Shown here: one piece after another, positions 24,900 through 34,043 of the stretch | How positions within the stretch are numbered: position 1 is the stretch's first letter | How the letters are laid out: every line of letters starts with the position of its first letter | NCBI GenBank assembly: GCA_015709695.1 | Contig: CP054183.1 | Span: 1,662,992 to 1,726,991 of the forward strand | From: Gammaproteobacteria bacterium | GTDB lineage: Bacteria > Pseudomonadota > Gammaproteobacteria > Steroidobacterales > GCA-2729495 | Length of the DNA: 64,000 bases | Reading direction: 5' to 3' | Translations under genes and position numbers: made by a program | The notes under the pieces: generated by a model | Database searches by the model: none | Seen by the model: only the letters and a program-made list of their open reading frames with translations | Told to the model about the DNA's origin: nothing

Positions 24900-26524
24900 T
24901 CGGCCTTCGCGGTCTGCAGCACCGCTTCGCGCCCCGGCACGAAGTAGGCGAGCTTCGGGTCGAGGGCGCGCACGAAGGCCTGCAGCCGCTGGTCCGCCTT
25001 CTCCAGGCCGTCGGGCCCGTCATCCACCATGGTGATGACGCGCACCAGGGCGCCGTCGGTGCGCCGCTGGGTCAGGCCGTCCCAGAAGATGTACCACTTC
25101 ACCAGGTACTCGTTGGTGAGCATGCGGCCACGCTGCGCGAACCAGTAGTACACCAGCTGGCGGGCGCCGCCCTGGGCGATGATCGAGCGGTTCACCGGCA
25201 ACGGGCCGCCATCGGCACGCACGTCGGGGATCTCCACGGCCTGCAGCATCTGCATCTGCCAGCCGCCGCCAGGCAGGCAGGTGGCCGGCGAGTGGATGGC
25301 GCGGCCGCTGCGCTGGTTGCTGTAGTAGGCCATCCACAGGCTGACTTCCGCGTGTTCGTCGGCGCGGCGGTAGAGCGCGAGGATGGTGTCGTCCGCCTTC
25401 AGGGTATCCAGCGAGACCTGGTCCACGGGCATCTCGCTGCCATGCCAGTCGCCGAGCACCAGCGGAAAGCTGGCGAGGCTGGAACGCGCCGGCACCAGGT
25501 CCTGGCGCTGTTCGACCACACCCATGATCGCGGTGCCGATCAGCACGGCGAGACCGGCGACGAAGCCGGCGCGCTGCGCGCCCTGCGCGGTGAAGATCCG
25601 CCAGGCCTCGGCCAGCGGCGGCGTGTCCATGCGAAGCGACCTCAGCAGGCGCCGCCCGGAGAGGCGCGCCATCAGCGTCATCTCCAGGAACAGGATGGCC
25701 ACGCAGGCCATGAACACCACCCAGCCCTCGAAGTCGTGCAGGAAGCCCTCGGCCTGCTCCGAGCCGTAGAGGCTCACCAGGATGCCGATGCCGCCGATGC
25801 GCACGCTGTTCATCAGCACCGTGAGCGGCACCGACGAGAGGAAGACGATGGCACGCTGCCAGGCCGGCGCCTGGAACAGCACCGCGCAGAGGAAGCCGAA
25901 GCTCATCAGCGGGAACAGGTAGCGCAGGCCGCTGCAGGCCTCGGCCACCGCCAGCTGGTAGCTGCCGAGGTCGATGAGGTTGCCCTCGACGAACACCGGC
26001 ACGCCGGCGAGGCGGATCACCGCCACGCCGATCTGCGTGGACAGCAGCTGCAGCCCTGCGGTGAGCTTCACCTCGAGGAAATCCGGCAGCGGCACCATGA
26101 ACACCAGGTAGAACAGCGCCGGCCACACCAGCTTCACCGCCGGCCAGCCCCAGACGGCGACGAAGCAGCCCCAGACGGCGGTGATGAAGCCGTACTGCGC
26201 GATGGTGAAGATCGAACTCAACGAGCCGAGCAGCAGCAGCAGGAAACCGAGCAGCACCAGCCACAGCCCGGCGAGCGAGCCCGGCCAGGGCACCGCCGCC
26301 AGTTCGCGCGAGCGGGTGGCGATCAGGAAGGCGGCGATGAACGGGATCAGGTAGCAGTGGTTGTACTCGTCGCGCGGCCAGTCCTTGACCCACATCCAGT
26401 GCAGGGAGTCGCGGAAGGCGAAGATCAGGATACCGATGAGCACCGCCAGCAGCAGGGTGGCGGGCAGCTTGCTGGCGCTGCCCGGGGCTGGCGCGCCGGA
26501 TGGTGCAATCGTCTCTGCTGACAT
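24896..26524 (-). CDS. Exosortase fused to EpsI domain (XrtA/XrtD type)
   Basis: This 542-residue inner-membrane transpeptidase-like enzyme cleaves PEP-CTERM tails. The N-terminal part (about 1-290) has eight or so helices with the exosortase catalytic residues: Cys197 in AEACSGLRYLFP, Arg242 in MNSVRIGG and His263 in FLHDFEGWVVF. The C-terminal 230 residues are an EpsI domain (for example SRAIHSPATCLPGG-like RSGRAIHSPATCLPGGGW). The ATG at 26524 follows GGCGAGA and discards 41 non-conserved residues. The sorting tails in this window are of VPxPA type, which favours XrtD, while the PrsT, kinase and ATPase neighbours are typical of XrtA; I leave this open. Confidence 0.93.
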   Translation of the reverse strand: MSAETIAPSGAPAPGSASKLPATLLLAVLIGILIFAFRDSLHWMWVKDWPRDEYNHCYLIPFIAAFLIATRSRELAAVPWPGSLAGLWLVLLGFLLLLLGSLSSIFTIAQYGFITAVWGCFVAVWGWPAVKLVWPALFYLVFMVPLPDFLEVKLTAGLQLLSTQIGVAVIRLAGVPVFVEGNLIDLGSYQLAVAEACSGLRYLFPLMSFGFLCAVLFQAPAWQRAIVFLSSVPLTVLMNSVRIGGIGILVSLYGSEQAEGFLHDFEGWVVFMACVAILFLEMTLMARLSGRRLLRSLRMDTPPLAEAWRIFTAQGAQRAGFVAGLAVLIGTAIMGVVEQRQDLVPARSSLASFPLVLGDWHGSEMPVDQVSLDTLKADDTILALYRRADEHAEVSLWMAYYSNQRSGRAIHSPATCLPGGGWQMQMLQAVEIPDVRADGGPLPVNRSIIAQGGARQLVYYWFAQRGRMLTNEYLVKWYIFWDGLTQRRTDGALVRVITMVDDGPDGLEKADQRLQAFVRALDPKLAYFVPGREAVLQTAKAE

Positions 26525-26762
26525 CGTTCTCGCCGGTGTTGTGCTCAGGCGGCAGCGCGGTGGGCGCCCCGGCTCCGGGTCTGCATGCTGGGCAGGCTCA
26601 TTTAAGGATTTATTAAGGCCCCATGGGGCCCGCTGCGTCCGACGCATTCTCTCCCGGGCGGGGTGCTCCGCTCCATGGCGCGGGTCTCAGTCCGTAGTGG
26701 TCGTGGTGTTGCCATAACGCTGCCGGACCGGCGACAGCCGTTATCATGCCCTGCAGCCCGCG

Positions 26763-28871
26763 ATGGCGGGCACCGGTGCCCACGCTATGAATGGTAACCC
26801 AGGACCCCCGCCCGCCCATGGCACGGACGCGGCCGCGATCGAAGCGGCCAACCGCGCCCTCAAGGATGCCGCCTGGGCGGAACAGAACGGGCTGGCGGAG
26901 CGTGCCATCGCCGCCTACCGGCGCGTGGTGCAGCTGGCGCCGCACATCCACCAGGCGCACAACAATCTCTCCGGCCTGCTGCTCGGCATCGGCCAGGCGC
27001 AGGAAGCGCTGGCCGCGGCGCGCCAGGCGCTCGCCCTGCAGCCCGACGACCCGATGGTCAACGCCAATGCCGGCCAGGCCAGCGTCGCCTGCGGGCTGGT
27101 CGACGAAGGCATCGCCCTGCTGCGCAAGGCGCTGCTGGCCCGCTCGGACATGCACCCGCTGCGCGCCCTGCTGGCCGACGTGCTGGTGGATGCCGGCCGG
27201 CTCGAGGACGGCGCCGCGCTGTTCAGCTCCGTCGAGGGCCAGTACCAGAACGACGCGCGCTTCCTCGCCGCCGCCGCGCGCCTGTATGCGCGTGTCGGGC
27301 TGGCGGGCAGCGCCGAGGCGAGCTACATCCGCCTGCTGCAGCTCGAGCCGCGGCGCGCCGCCACCTACAACGACTGCGCCCAGCTCTACAACGAGCACAC
27401 GCAGTTCAGCAAGGCACGCGAGCTGTGCCTCAAGGGCCTGATGCTCGAACCCGATGCACCGGTGATGTGGAACACGCTGGCCAACGCCCAGGCCTGCATG
27501 GGGCAGACCGGCGAGGCGCTGCAGTCCTACCACAGGGCGCTGGAGCTCGCGCCGGCGCTGGCCGCCACACGCTCCAACCTGCTGCTCGCCATGCACTACT
27601 CCAGCGAGGTGACGCCGGCGCAGCGGGTGCAGGCGCACCGCGAGTTCGGCCGCCTGCACGCGCAGCCGGCCGCCGCCGCGCGCGCCTTCGCCAACAGCGC
27701 GGATCCGGGGCGACGCCTGCGCATCGGCTACAGCTCGCCGGATTTCCGCACCCACTCGGTGGCCTTCTTCTTCGAGCCGCTGCTCGAGCACCGCGACCGC
27801 GAGGGCTTCGAGGTCGTGGCCTTCGCCGACGTCAAGGGTCCGGACGCGGTGACCGCGAGGCTGCGGAGCCAGTGCGACGAGTGGCACAGCATCGTCAACC
27901 TGCCGGACGCCGTCATCGCCGAGCGCGTGCGCGCCGCCGGGATCGACATCCTCGTCGACCTCGCCGGCCACGCCGGCAACACCCATGCGGCCGCCCTGGC
28001 CTGGAAGGGCGCGCCGGTGCAGGTCACCTACTGCGGCTACCCGGACACCACCGGGCTCGAGGCCGTCGACTACCGCATCACCGATGACATCGCCGATCCG
28101 CCCGGCGTCGATGCCGACTACGCCGAGCGGCTGGTACGGCTGCCGGGGAGCTTCCTCTGCTTCCGCCCGCCGCCGCTGCTGCCCGACATCACCCCGCCGC
28201 CGGGGCCGGGCCGCGGCCACGTCACCTTCGGCTGCTTCAACCGCGAGTTCAAGGTATCGAAGCAGGCCTACGACCTCTGGGCGCGGATCCTGCGCTCGGT
28301 GCCGGGCTCGCGCCTGGTGATGAAGTGCCTGGGCGCGGCCGACGCCGGCACCCGCGCCTTCCTCCTCGGCGAGTTCGAGCGCCGCGGCATACCGGCTGCG
28401 CGCATCGAGCTGGTGGGCTTCATCGCCAGCCAGCAGGAGCACTACGGCTGGTACCGGCAGGTGGACGTGGCGCTCGACACCTTTCCCTACAACGGCACCA
28501 CCACCACGCTCGACTCGCTGATGATGGGCGTCCCGGTGGTGACGCTGGCCGGCGACTGCCACGCCGGCCGCGTGGGTGCGAGCCTGCTCACCCGCATCGG
28601 CATCCCGGAGTTCATCGCCCGCGACGCCGACGAGTACGTCGCGCTCGCCATCGAGCTGGCCTGCGATCCGGAGCGCATCGCCGGGCTGCACGGCAGCCTG
28701 CGCCAGCAGCTGTTCGCCAGCGAGCTCTGCGACGGCGCGACGTTCATGGCCGGCTTCGAGTTCGCGCTGCGCGGCATGTGGGCCAACTGGTGCCGCCGGC
28801 AGGGCGCGACGCTGACGCCCCGGCAGCAGGCCATGGCGGCCTTCGATTTCAGCGTGCTGCGGCGGTCCTGA
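26763..28871 (+). CDS. TPR protein with GT41 O-GlcNAc-transferase (SPINDLY-like) domain
   Basis: This protein of up to 702 residues has tetratricopeptide repeats at about residues 25-265 (for example HIHQAHNNLSGLLLGIGQ). A GT41 catalytic region at about 300-690 opens with RRLRIGYSSPDFRTHSVAFF and includes HAGNTHAAALAWKGAPVQV and LDTFPYNGTTTTLDSLMMG, the UDP-sugar site of OGT-like enzymes. It should add a sugar to Ser/Thr of protein substrates held by the TPR. It reads divergently from the exosortase. An ATG at 26787 is an alternative start; neither has a clear ribosome site. Confidence 0.92.
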   Translation: MAGTGAHAMNGNPGPPPAHGTDAAAIEAANRALKDAAWAEQNGLAERAIAAYRRVVQLAPHIHQAHNNLSGLLLGIGQAQEALAAARQALALQPDDPMVNANAGQASVACGLVDEGIALLRKALLARSDMHPLRALLADVLVDAGRLEDGAALFSSVEGQYQNDARFLAAAARLYARVGLAGSAEASYIRLLQLEPRRAATYNDCAQLYNEHTQFSKARELCLKGLMLEPDAPVMWNTLANAQACMGQTGEALQSYHRALELAPALAATRSNLLLAMHYSSEVTPAQRVQAHREFGRLHAQPAAAARAFANSADPGRRLRIGYSSPDFRTHSVAFFFEPLLEHRDREGFEVVAFADVKGPDAVTARLRSQCDEWHSIVNLPDAVIAERVRAAGIDILVDLAGHAGNTHAAALAWKGAPVQVTYCGYPDTTGLEAVDYRITDDIADPPGVDADYAERLVRLPGSFLCFRPPPLLPDITPPPGPGRGHVTFGCFNREFKVSKQAYDLWARILRSVPGSRLVMKCLGAADAGTRAFLLGEFERRGIPAARIELVGFIASQQEHYGWYRQVDVALDTFPYNGTTTTLDSLMMGVPVVTLAGDCHAGRVGASLLTRIGIPEFIARDADEYVALAIELACDPERIAGLHGSLRQQLFASELCDGATFMAGFEFALRGMWANWCRRQGATLTPRQQAMAAFDFSVLRRS

Positions 28872-28888
28872 GCAGCGGCCAGCCGCCT

Positions 28889-29782
28889 TCAGGCCTGGGC
28901 GATCAGCCCCTGCACGAACTGCCTGCCCGCCGCGTTCTCCGGCGGAATCAGCTCATCGTGCAGGCATTGCAGCAGCTCGCGGACCAGTTCGTGCCGGCCC
29001 TGCTGCCGGTACTGCGCGGCACGCTGGATGATGTCCTCGCCGAGACGGCCGCGCAGCGAGGGATGGTGGCTGATCCTCACCGGGCCGTCGAAGCGCCGCT
29101 GCGCGCCGGTGCCGCGGAAGTTCCAGCCCTCGTCGAGGATCGCGAGCTTCACCCCGTGGCGGTTGTTGTCGGGGCTGAGCAGCTCCACCAGGCTGGTCTG
29201 GTCCATGAACAGCGCCTCGCGACGGATCTCCGGGTCGGCGATGTGCGCGGTCACCGCGGTCGGCGGCGGCACCGGCCGGTTGCCAAGCTCGAAATTCTGC
29301 CGCGTGAGCTCCTCCCAGCCGGCGAGCAGCGCCTGCACCGGCGGCGAGCGGCGGAAGAGGATGTGGCCGACGTTGAACATGGCCCTGCCGGTCATCTGCG
29401 CGCACTTGCTGACATCGGGCTGGCAGACGGCCATGGCGATGTCGATGTCGCGCAGGCGCCCGAACAGGGTGAGGAACTCGGCGCTCAGCACGCGTGTGTC
29501 GGTATCCAGGTGCAGGGTGTACTCGTAGGGCGACTGGCGCAGCGAGCGGATGCGGTCGAGCTGGCCCTCGGCCCACAGGCTCTGGTAGCTGCGCCGCGTG
29601 GCCAGCGGCACCACGCTGCTGAAGGCCGGGCTGCGGCAGAAGGGCAGCTCCGGCAGGTCGGTGAACAGCGTCACCGGCAGCTGTGGGGCGAAGTCGCGCG
29701 CGCTGGCGGCGGAGAGGAAGGCCTCCGCCACGTAATGCGGCCGGCGCGTCGCCACGTAGACCATGCCGATGTCCGCCGTCAC
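28889..29782 (-). CDS. Glycosyltransferase-like protein with DxD motif
   Basis: This 297-residue soluble protein starts at a GTG (29782) placed after GAGGGGG, and the start lies 10 nt past the end of the sulfotransferase-like gene. The N-terminal Rossmann-like part leads to YEYTLHLDTDTRVL, a DxD motif that binds nucleotide sugar and metal in GT-A enzymes. Further on are QPDVSKCAQM and FRRSPPVQALLAGWEELT, as in proteins that move sugars to peptide or polysaccharide acceptors. I cannot assign a CAZy family by eye. It is the last of a four-gene minus-strand unit starting at the SlyD-like gene. Confidence 0.75.
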   Translation of the reverse strand: MTADIGMVYVATRRPHYVAEAFLSAASARDFAPQLPVTLFTDLPELPFCRSPAFSSVVPLATRRSYQSLWAEGQLDRIRSLRQSPYEYTLHLDTDTRVLSAEFLTLFGRLRDIDIAMAVCQPDVSKCAQMTGRAMFNVGHILFRRSPPVQALLAGWEELTRQNFELGNRPVPPPTAVTAHIADPEIRREALFMDQTSLVELLSPDNNRHGVKLAILDEGWNFRGTGAQRRFDGPVRISHHPSLRGRLGEDIIQRAAQYRQQGRHELVRELLQCLHDELIPPENAAGRQFVQGLIAQA

Positions 29783-29792
29783 CGTCACCCCC

Positions 29793-30557
29793 TCAGGCCG
29801 CGAGCCCGAGCCGGCGCAGGATGTCGGCGTCGAGCCCGGCGCGGAAGGCGGCGAGCAACGCCGGGCTGGCCGCCTCCGCCCGCGTGAACTCGCGCTCCAG
29901 CTGCGTGGCGACCGGCGCACCGAGCAGTTCGTAGATCTCCTCGGTGCCGCGGGGATGCAGGTAGCCCGCGGGCTGCTGCAACCCGCCGCTGCGGCGCAGT
30001 CGCAGCGCCGCCGCCATGCGCTCCAGCCAGCGCTCCGGGTCCTGGCGCAGGGCATCGGTGTCGACAACGATGCTGCGCGGCCCGAGGTTCGCCAGCCAGT
30101 CCGCATGGCGGGTGTTCCAGGCGGCGGCGGCTTCCGCGGGCGAGCTGCCGAAGGGCAGAAAATCCGGCGCCTCGGCGGCGATGCGCAGCACGCTCGCATA
30201 CCAGCGTGCGGGATCGCGCACCGCCAGCGCCACGGCGAAGTCCTGCGCGCGCTGGGCGGCAACCGCCTCGCGGTAGAAGGCGCTGCCGGCGAGGCCCGCC
30301 CAGGCCGCCGGCTGCTCGTGCCTGAAGCGGTGCAGTTCCGCCGCGTAGCGCGGATCGACGAACTCGTCGGGCCCGAGTTCCCTGCCATCGCGGTAGATCG
30401 GCCCGTGCTTCCAGCCGAGCAGCATGGTGGCGGTGCGCAGCCCAGTGAAATTCCGCCGCAGCATCCAGGTCAGCAGGTTGGTGCCCGAGCGCATCAGGCC
30501 CGCGATGCGCACCAGCGTGGGCGCTGGCGCCCCTGGCCCGGCATTGGCTGGCGTCAC
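29793..30557 (-). CDS. Sulfotransferase-like protein
   Basis: This 254-residue cytoplasmic protein has near its start VRIAGLMRSGTNLLTWML, which matches the 5'-phosphosulfate loop of PAPS-dependent sulfotransferases (RSGTN in place of a P-loop GKS). A later ALAVRDPARWYASVLR corresponds to the 3'-phosphate binding region. It overlaps the oxygenase gene stop by 4 nt (ATGA) and is followed by the DxD glycosyltransferase-like gene. It could sulfate a sugar on polysaccharide or on protein; target unknown. Confidence 0.78.
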   Translation of the reverse strand: MTPANAGPGAPAPTLVRIAGLMRSGTNLLTWMLRRNFTGLRTATMLLGWKHGPIYRDGRELGPDEFVDPRYAAELHRFRHEQPAAWAGLAGSAFYREAVAAQRAQDFAVALAVRDPARWYASVLRIAAEAPDFLPFGSSPAEAAAAWNTRHADWLANLGPRSIVVDTDALRQDPERWLERMAAALRLRRSGGLQQPAGYLHPRGTEEIYELLGAPVATQLEREFTRAEAASPALLAAFRAGLDADILRRLGLAA

Positions 30558-32035
30558 GGCGGCAGCAGGTCGAAGGCGATGCAGAGCCGTTCCTCGTCGG
30601 AGCGGAAGGGAATGGTGCGGTGATAGAGCGACGAGGGAAAGAAGGCGATCTGGCCGGGCTTCGGCTGGTGCAGCAGGGTCGGCGATGGCCGCTCCGACAG
30701 CCGCGGATAGGCGCCGCTCTCCAGGCCGAACTCGATGGCGCCCTCGCCCGCCGCCGCGCGCTGCGGCAGCTGCAGGTACAGGCAGCCGCTCATCCAGCCG
30801 AAGGGGTGGTTGTGGAAATGCTGGTGGCCGCCCGTCAGCAGGCGCACGAACCAGCCCTGCAGCCGCAGCGTGCCGGGCCAGCGGGTGATCATGGTCATGC
30901 TGGTGGGCATCAGCGCGGCGCGATAGCGCTCCAGCCCGGCGAGGATGTCGCGCTCCAGCCGCGCCAGCGCCGGAAAGCCGTGGCGGAACAGGTTGCCGCC
31001 GGTCTGGAAGCCGCCGATGGTGGTGACGCCGCGGGGCTCCCAGATCGCCGTCACCTGGCTGGCCTCGCGGATCAGGTCCTGCAGGAAGGCCTGGTCGGCG
31101 CCCACGCCGGTGTAGACATCCATGACCCGCACGCGCTGCAGCGGATCCGGGCAGAACGGATGGGGATCGCGCCGGCCCAGGTGCCAGGAGGCGTAGGCCG
31201 CGAGCGAGGCCGAGTGCAGGTTGGTCGCCTCCGCCTCGCTGTGGCCGCGGATTTCCTCGAAGAACTCCTCATGCCGGCCGAGGCGCAGCAGGCACTCCAG
31301 GGCCTGCGCATGCGCGTAGGGCTTGCCCGAGGCGCGCAGCAGCGGCAGGGCCTCGGCATAGTCAGTGCCATTCTTCAGCATCAGGCCCAGGCTTTCGCTG
31401 GCCTCCGCCTGCCCGGGCTCCAGGGCGATGGCGCGGCGGTAGCTTGCCACCGCCTCCTCCACGCGCCCGGCATCGCGCAGGCCGTTGCCGAGGAAGGCGT
31501 GGACGGCGGCGCTCTCCGGGGCGGTGGCCCGCGCCGCCTCGAGAAACGGCAGGGCCTCGGCGGGCCGGCGCAGCTGCACCAGCAGGTTGCCGAGGCTGAG
31601 GTTGGCGCGACCGTGATGCGCATCGGCGGCGACGGCGCGCCGGTACTCGGCTTCGGCCGCCTCCAGCTCGCCGCAGGCATGCAGCGCATTGCCGAGGTTG
31701 GTGCGCGCCTCGATATGGCCGGCGTCGAGCGCCAGCGCGGCACGCAACGGCGCCAGCGCCGCCTCCGGATGGCCGAGCATGACCTGCATGGCGCCGAGGT
31801 CGGACTGCACCGCGACCAGCGCGGGATCGGCGCGAAGCGCGCGCTCGAGCAGCCGCAGCGCCTCCTCACCGCGCCCGCAACGGAAGCGTACCAGCGCCAG
31901 CAGGTGCAGGGCCCGCGGATCGGCGGCCTGCTGCGCCAGCCGCGCCTCGCAGGCGGCCTCGGCCTCCGTCAGCCGTCCGGCGGCCAGCGCGGTCCGCGCC
32001 GCGGCCAGCGGCTCCTCGATGGCGATGCTGCTCAT
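30554..32035 (-). CDS. TPR protein with C-terminal 2OG-Fe(II) oxygenase-like domain
   Basis: This 493-residue protein has about eight TPR units at roughly residues 10-260 (for example AHHGRANLSLGNLLVQLRR). The C-terminal domain contains QHFHNHPFGWMSGCLYLQLP and PGQIAFFPSSLYHRTIPF. These match the putative 2-oxoglutarate/Fe(II) oxygenase family PF13759, whose metal residues are in the first His cluster and the later His. Family members are often fused to TPR and lie near sulfotransferases, as here. The ATG at 32035 follows GAGG and lies 7 nt after the SlyD-like gene. Hydroxylation of a protein or peptide substrate is a reasonable guess. Confidence 0.82.
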   Translation of the reverse strand: MSSIAIEEPLAAARTALAAGRLTEAEAACEARLAQQAADPRALHLLALVRFRCGRGEEALRLLERALRADPALVAVQSDLGAMQVMLGHPEAALAPLRAALALDAGHIEARTNLGNALHACGELEAAEAEYRRAVAADAHHGRANLSLGNLLVQLRRPAEALPFLEAARATAPESAAVHAFLGNGLRDAGRVEEAVASYRRAIALEPGQAEASESLGLMLKNGTDYAEALPLLRASGKPYAHAQALECLLRLGRHEEFFEEIRGHSEAEATNLHSASLAAYASWHLGRRDPHPFCPDPLQRVRVMDVYTGVGADQAFLQDLIREASQVTAIWEPRGVTTIGGFQTGGNLFRHGFPALARLERDILAGLERYRAALMPTSMTMITRWPGTLRLQGWFVRLLTGGHQHFHNHPFGWMSGCLYLQLPQRAAAGEGAIEFGLESGAYPRLSERPSPTLLHQPKPGQIAFFPSSLYHRTIPFRSDEERLCIAFDLLPP

Positions 32036-32042
32036 GATGGCC

Positions 32043-32507
32043 TCAGTCCTCGCCAAGTTCCTCGGCGGTCGCCGCGCGCACGGCGACGACCTGACCCTCG
32101 AAGCGCAGGGTCTGCCCCGCCAGCGGGTGGTTGGCATCCAGTGTCACCGTGGTCTCGTCGAGCGCGGTGACGACATAGCGCCGCGGCGGGGTGCCGTCGG
32201 TGGCGTCGCCTTCACGGTCCACCTGCATGCCGAGGGTGATCTGATCGGCATGGGCGATGGCGGCACGCGGCACCACCTCGATGAGGCGCGCCTCGCGCTC
32301 GCCGAAGCCCTCTTCCGGGGTGATGGTGATGTCGAAGCGCTCCCCCGCCGAGCGACCCGCCAGCGCCTGTTCCAGCAGCGGCAGGATGCCCTCGGCGCCG
32401 TGCAGGTAATCCAGCGGCTCGCCGGCCGGCGAACTGTCGAGCAGCTCGCCCCGGTCATTGCTGAGGCGGTACTCGAGGCTGACGACGCAGCGGTCGGCGA
32501 TCTGCAT
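32043..32507 (-). CDS. SlyD-like FKBP-type peptidyl-prolyl isomerase
   Basis: This 154-residue cytoplasmic PPIase begins MQIADRCVVSLEYRLSND and has LDYLHGAEGILPLLEQAL, the flap of SlyD-type FKBPs. An insert-in-flap chaperone domain follows (residues about 70-125). Unlike E. coli SlyD there is no long His/Cys-rich metal-binding tail; it ends EELGED. It is the first gene of the unit with the TPR oxygenase, sulfotransferase-like and glycosyltransferase-like genes, and it may help fold their substrates. Confidence 0.9.
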   Translation of the reverse strand: MQIADRCVVSLEYRLSNDRGELLDSSPAGEPLDYLHGAEGILPLLEQALAGRSAGERFDITITPEEGFGEREARLIEVVPRAAIAHADQITLGMQVDREGDATDGTPPRRYVVTALDETTVTLDANHPLAGQTLRFEGQVVAVRAATAEELGED

Positions 32508-32603
32508 GGGCGGTCCTTGCGCGGAGCGGTAGTATCGTTATAGCGGCCATTCTCGGGGCCAGCCAGCGACGCGGTCAAATCACCAGGATTGACTTAATGC
32601 GCC

Positions 32604-33908
32604 ATGAATGAAAAACCCTATCTCGAAGCGGTCCGGCAGCAGTACGAAGCGCTGCCCTATCCGCCGCGCGATCCCGCCGACGAAGCGCGGCGGCTGGTGC
32701 TCGCCACCTCGGGCAACCTGCTGGTGATCAACCACCACTGCTTCGGCGGACGTCGCGACTTCCGCCAGGGCTTCCGCTGCCTGGTGGCCGGCGGCGGCAC
32801 CGGGGACACCACGATCTTCCTCGCCGAGCAACTGCGGCATCACGACGCCGAGGTGGTGTACCTCGACCTCTCCACCGCCTCGCGTGCCGTGGCCGAGGCC
32901 CGCGCCCGGGTGCGGGGCCTGAAGAACATCCGCTGGGTCACCGGCTCGATCCTCGAGCTGCCGCGGCTCGGGCTGGGCCGGTTCGACTACATCGAATGCT
33001 GTGGCGTGCTGCATCACCTGGAGTCCACCGAAGCGGGCCTCGCGGCGCTCACGGCGGTGCTCGCGGAGGATGGCGCGCTGTTCCTCATGCTCTACGGGCG
33101 TCATGGCCGGCGGGTGGTCTACGACATGCAGCAGCTGCTGCGCGACTGGCTGCCCGCGGGGCTGCCGATCCCGGAGAAGATCCGGCTGACCCGCCAGCTG
33201 CTGGCGGCCCTGCCGGCGACCCACGGCTTTGCCCGCGACTACGAGCAGTGGCGCAGCGAGATCGAGGCCGAAGGCCTCGGCGATGCCGGCCTCTACGACC
33301 TGCTCCTGCACAGCCAGGACCGCTGCTTCGAGGTGCCCGAGCTCTACGCGCTGGCCGCCGGCGCCGGGCTGCAGCTGCTCGGCTTCGCCCATCGCGCCGA
33401 CGCCTACGAGCCGCGCAACCACATCGGCGACGGCGGGCTCGCCCCCACCCTTGCAGGCTGGAGCCTGGAACGGCGCCAGGCGCTGGCGGAGCAACTGGTC
33501 GGCAACCTGCGCAAGCACGAGTTCTTCCTCGGCCGGCAGCCGGGACGCACCGCGACCCTGGACGACGAGGGCCTGGCGCTGCGTTCCTTCGGCACGCTGC
33601 ACGACAATGCCGCGAAGCTGGCCGCCGACATGGTGCCGGGGCGCGTGCTGCGCTACCGGGATCCGGAACACAGCCTGCCGATCGCCTGCAGCGCCATCTC
33701 GAAGCAGATCTATGCCCACATGGACGGGAGCCTGTCGCTTGCGGACCTGCGCCGTCACATCCTGGCCACGGTGCCGGGCTCGACCGCGGAGCAGGTCGCG
33801 CAGGAACTGCGGCAGGTCTACGACCAGCTCCACCCGCGCGGCTACCTCTACCTGATCGAGGCCGGCCGCTACGGCGTCACCGTGCCGGACTACGCGCAGC
33901 TGCGCTGA
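32604..33908 (+). CDS. Class I SAM methyltransferase with C-terminal PqqD/winged-helix-like domain
   Basis: This is a methyltransferase of 434 residues, larger than usual. It starts with VRQQYEALPYPPRDP, a phrase typical of a group of protein-linked methyltransferases. The SAM motif FRCLVAGGGTGDTTIFLA is near residue 60 and YIECCGVLHHLES follows. The C-terminal 90 residues (about 345-434) contain SKQIYAHMDGSLSLADLRRHI, which resembles peptide-binding or regulatory domains seen in modification systems. It diverges from the SlyD-like gene, so it could share control with that unit. Substrate unknown. Confidence 0.82.
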   Translation: MNEKPYLEAVRQQYEALPYPPRDPADEARRLVLATSGNLLVINHHCFGGRRDFRQGFRCLVAGGGTGDTTIFLAEQLRHHDAEVVYLDLSTASRAVAEARARVRGLKNIRWVTGSILELPRLGLGRFDYIECCGVLHHLESTEAGLAALTAVLAEDGALFLMLYGRHGRRVVYDMQQLLRDWLPAGLPIPEKIRLTRQLLAALPATHGFARDYEQWRSEIEAEGLGDAGLYDLLLHSQDRCFEVPELYALAAGAGLQLLGFAHRADAYEPRNHIGDGGLAPTLAGWSLERRQALAEQLVGNLRKHEFFLGRQPGRTATLDDEGLALRSFGTLHDNAAKLAADMVPGRVLRYRDPEHSLPIACSAISKQIYAHMDGSLSLADLRRHILATVPGSTAEQVAQELRQVYDQLHPRGYLYLIEAGRYGVTVPDYAQLR

Positions 33909-33961
33909 CGGCGAGCCCGGCCGCCACCCTGCCGGCCAGGGCAACGCCGGCACAATGAAAA

Positions 33962-33985
33962 AGCCCCGCCATCGCTGGCGGGGCT
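33962..33985 (+). terminator. Rho-independent terminator after the methyltransferase gene
   Basis: A 10-bp perfect stem agccccgcca/tggcggggct with a tcgc loop is preceded by AAAAA and followed by ctcttcc. It is a strong hairpin 53 nt past the stop and could also end transcription of the convergent PEP-CTERM gene from the other side. Confidence 0.85.
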
Positions 33986-34043
33986 CTTCCGTGCGAGGAC
34001 CGGACGTTGGCGCCCGGCCGCTGTCAGGTCACCCTGGCGAACC

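Noticed and set aside
21315-24947. A 1210-codon open frame opposite prsT and wecB
   Set aside because: It is antisense to two well-supported genes, has Val/Leu/Arg-rich composition and no recognisable domain; high GC leaves this frame without stops.
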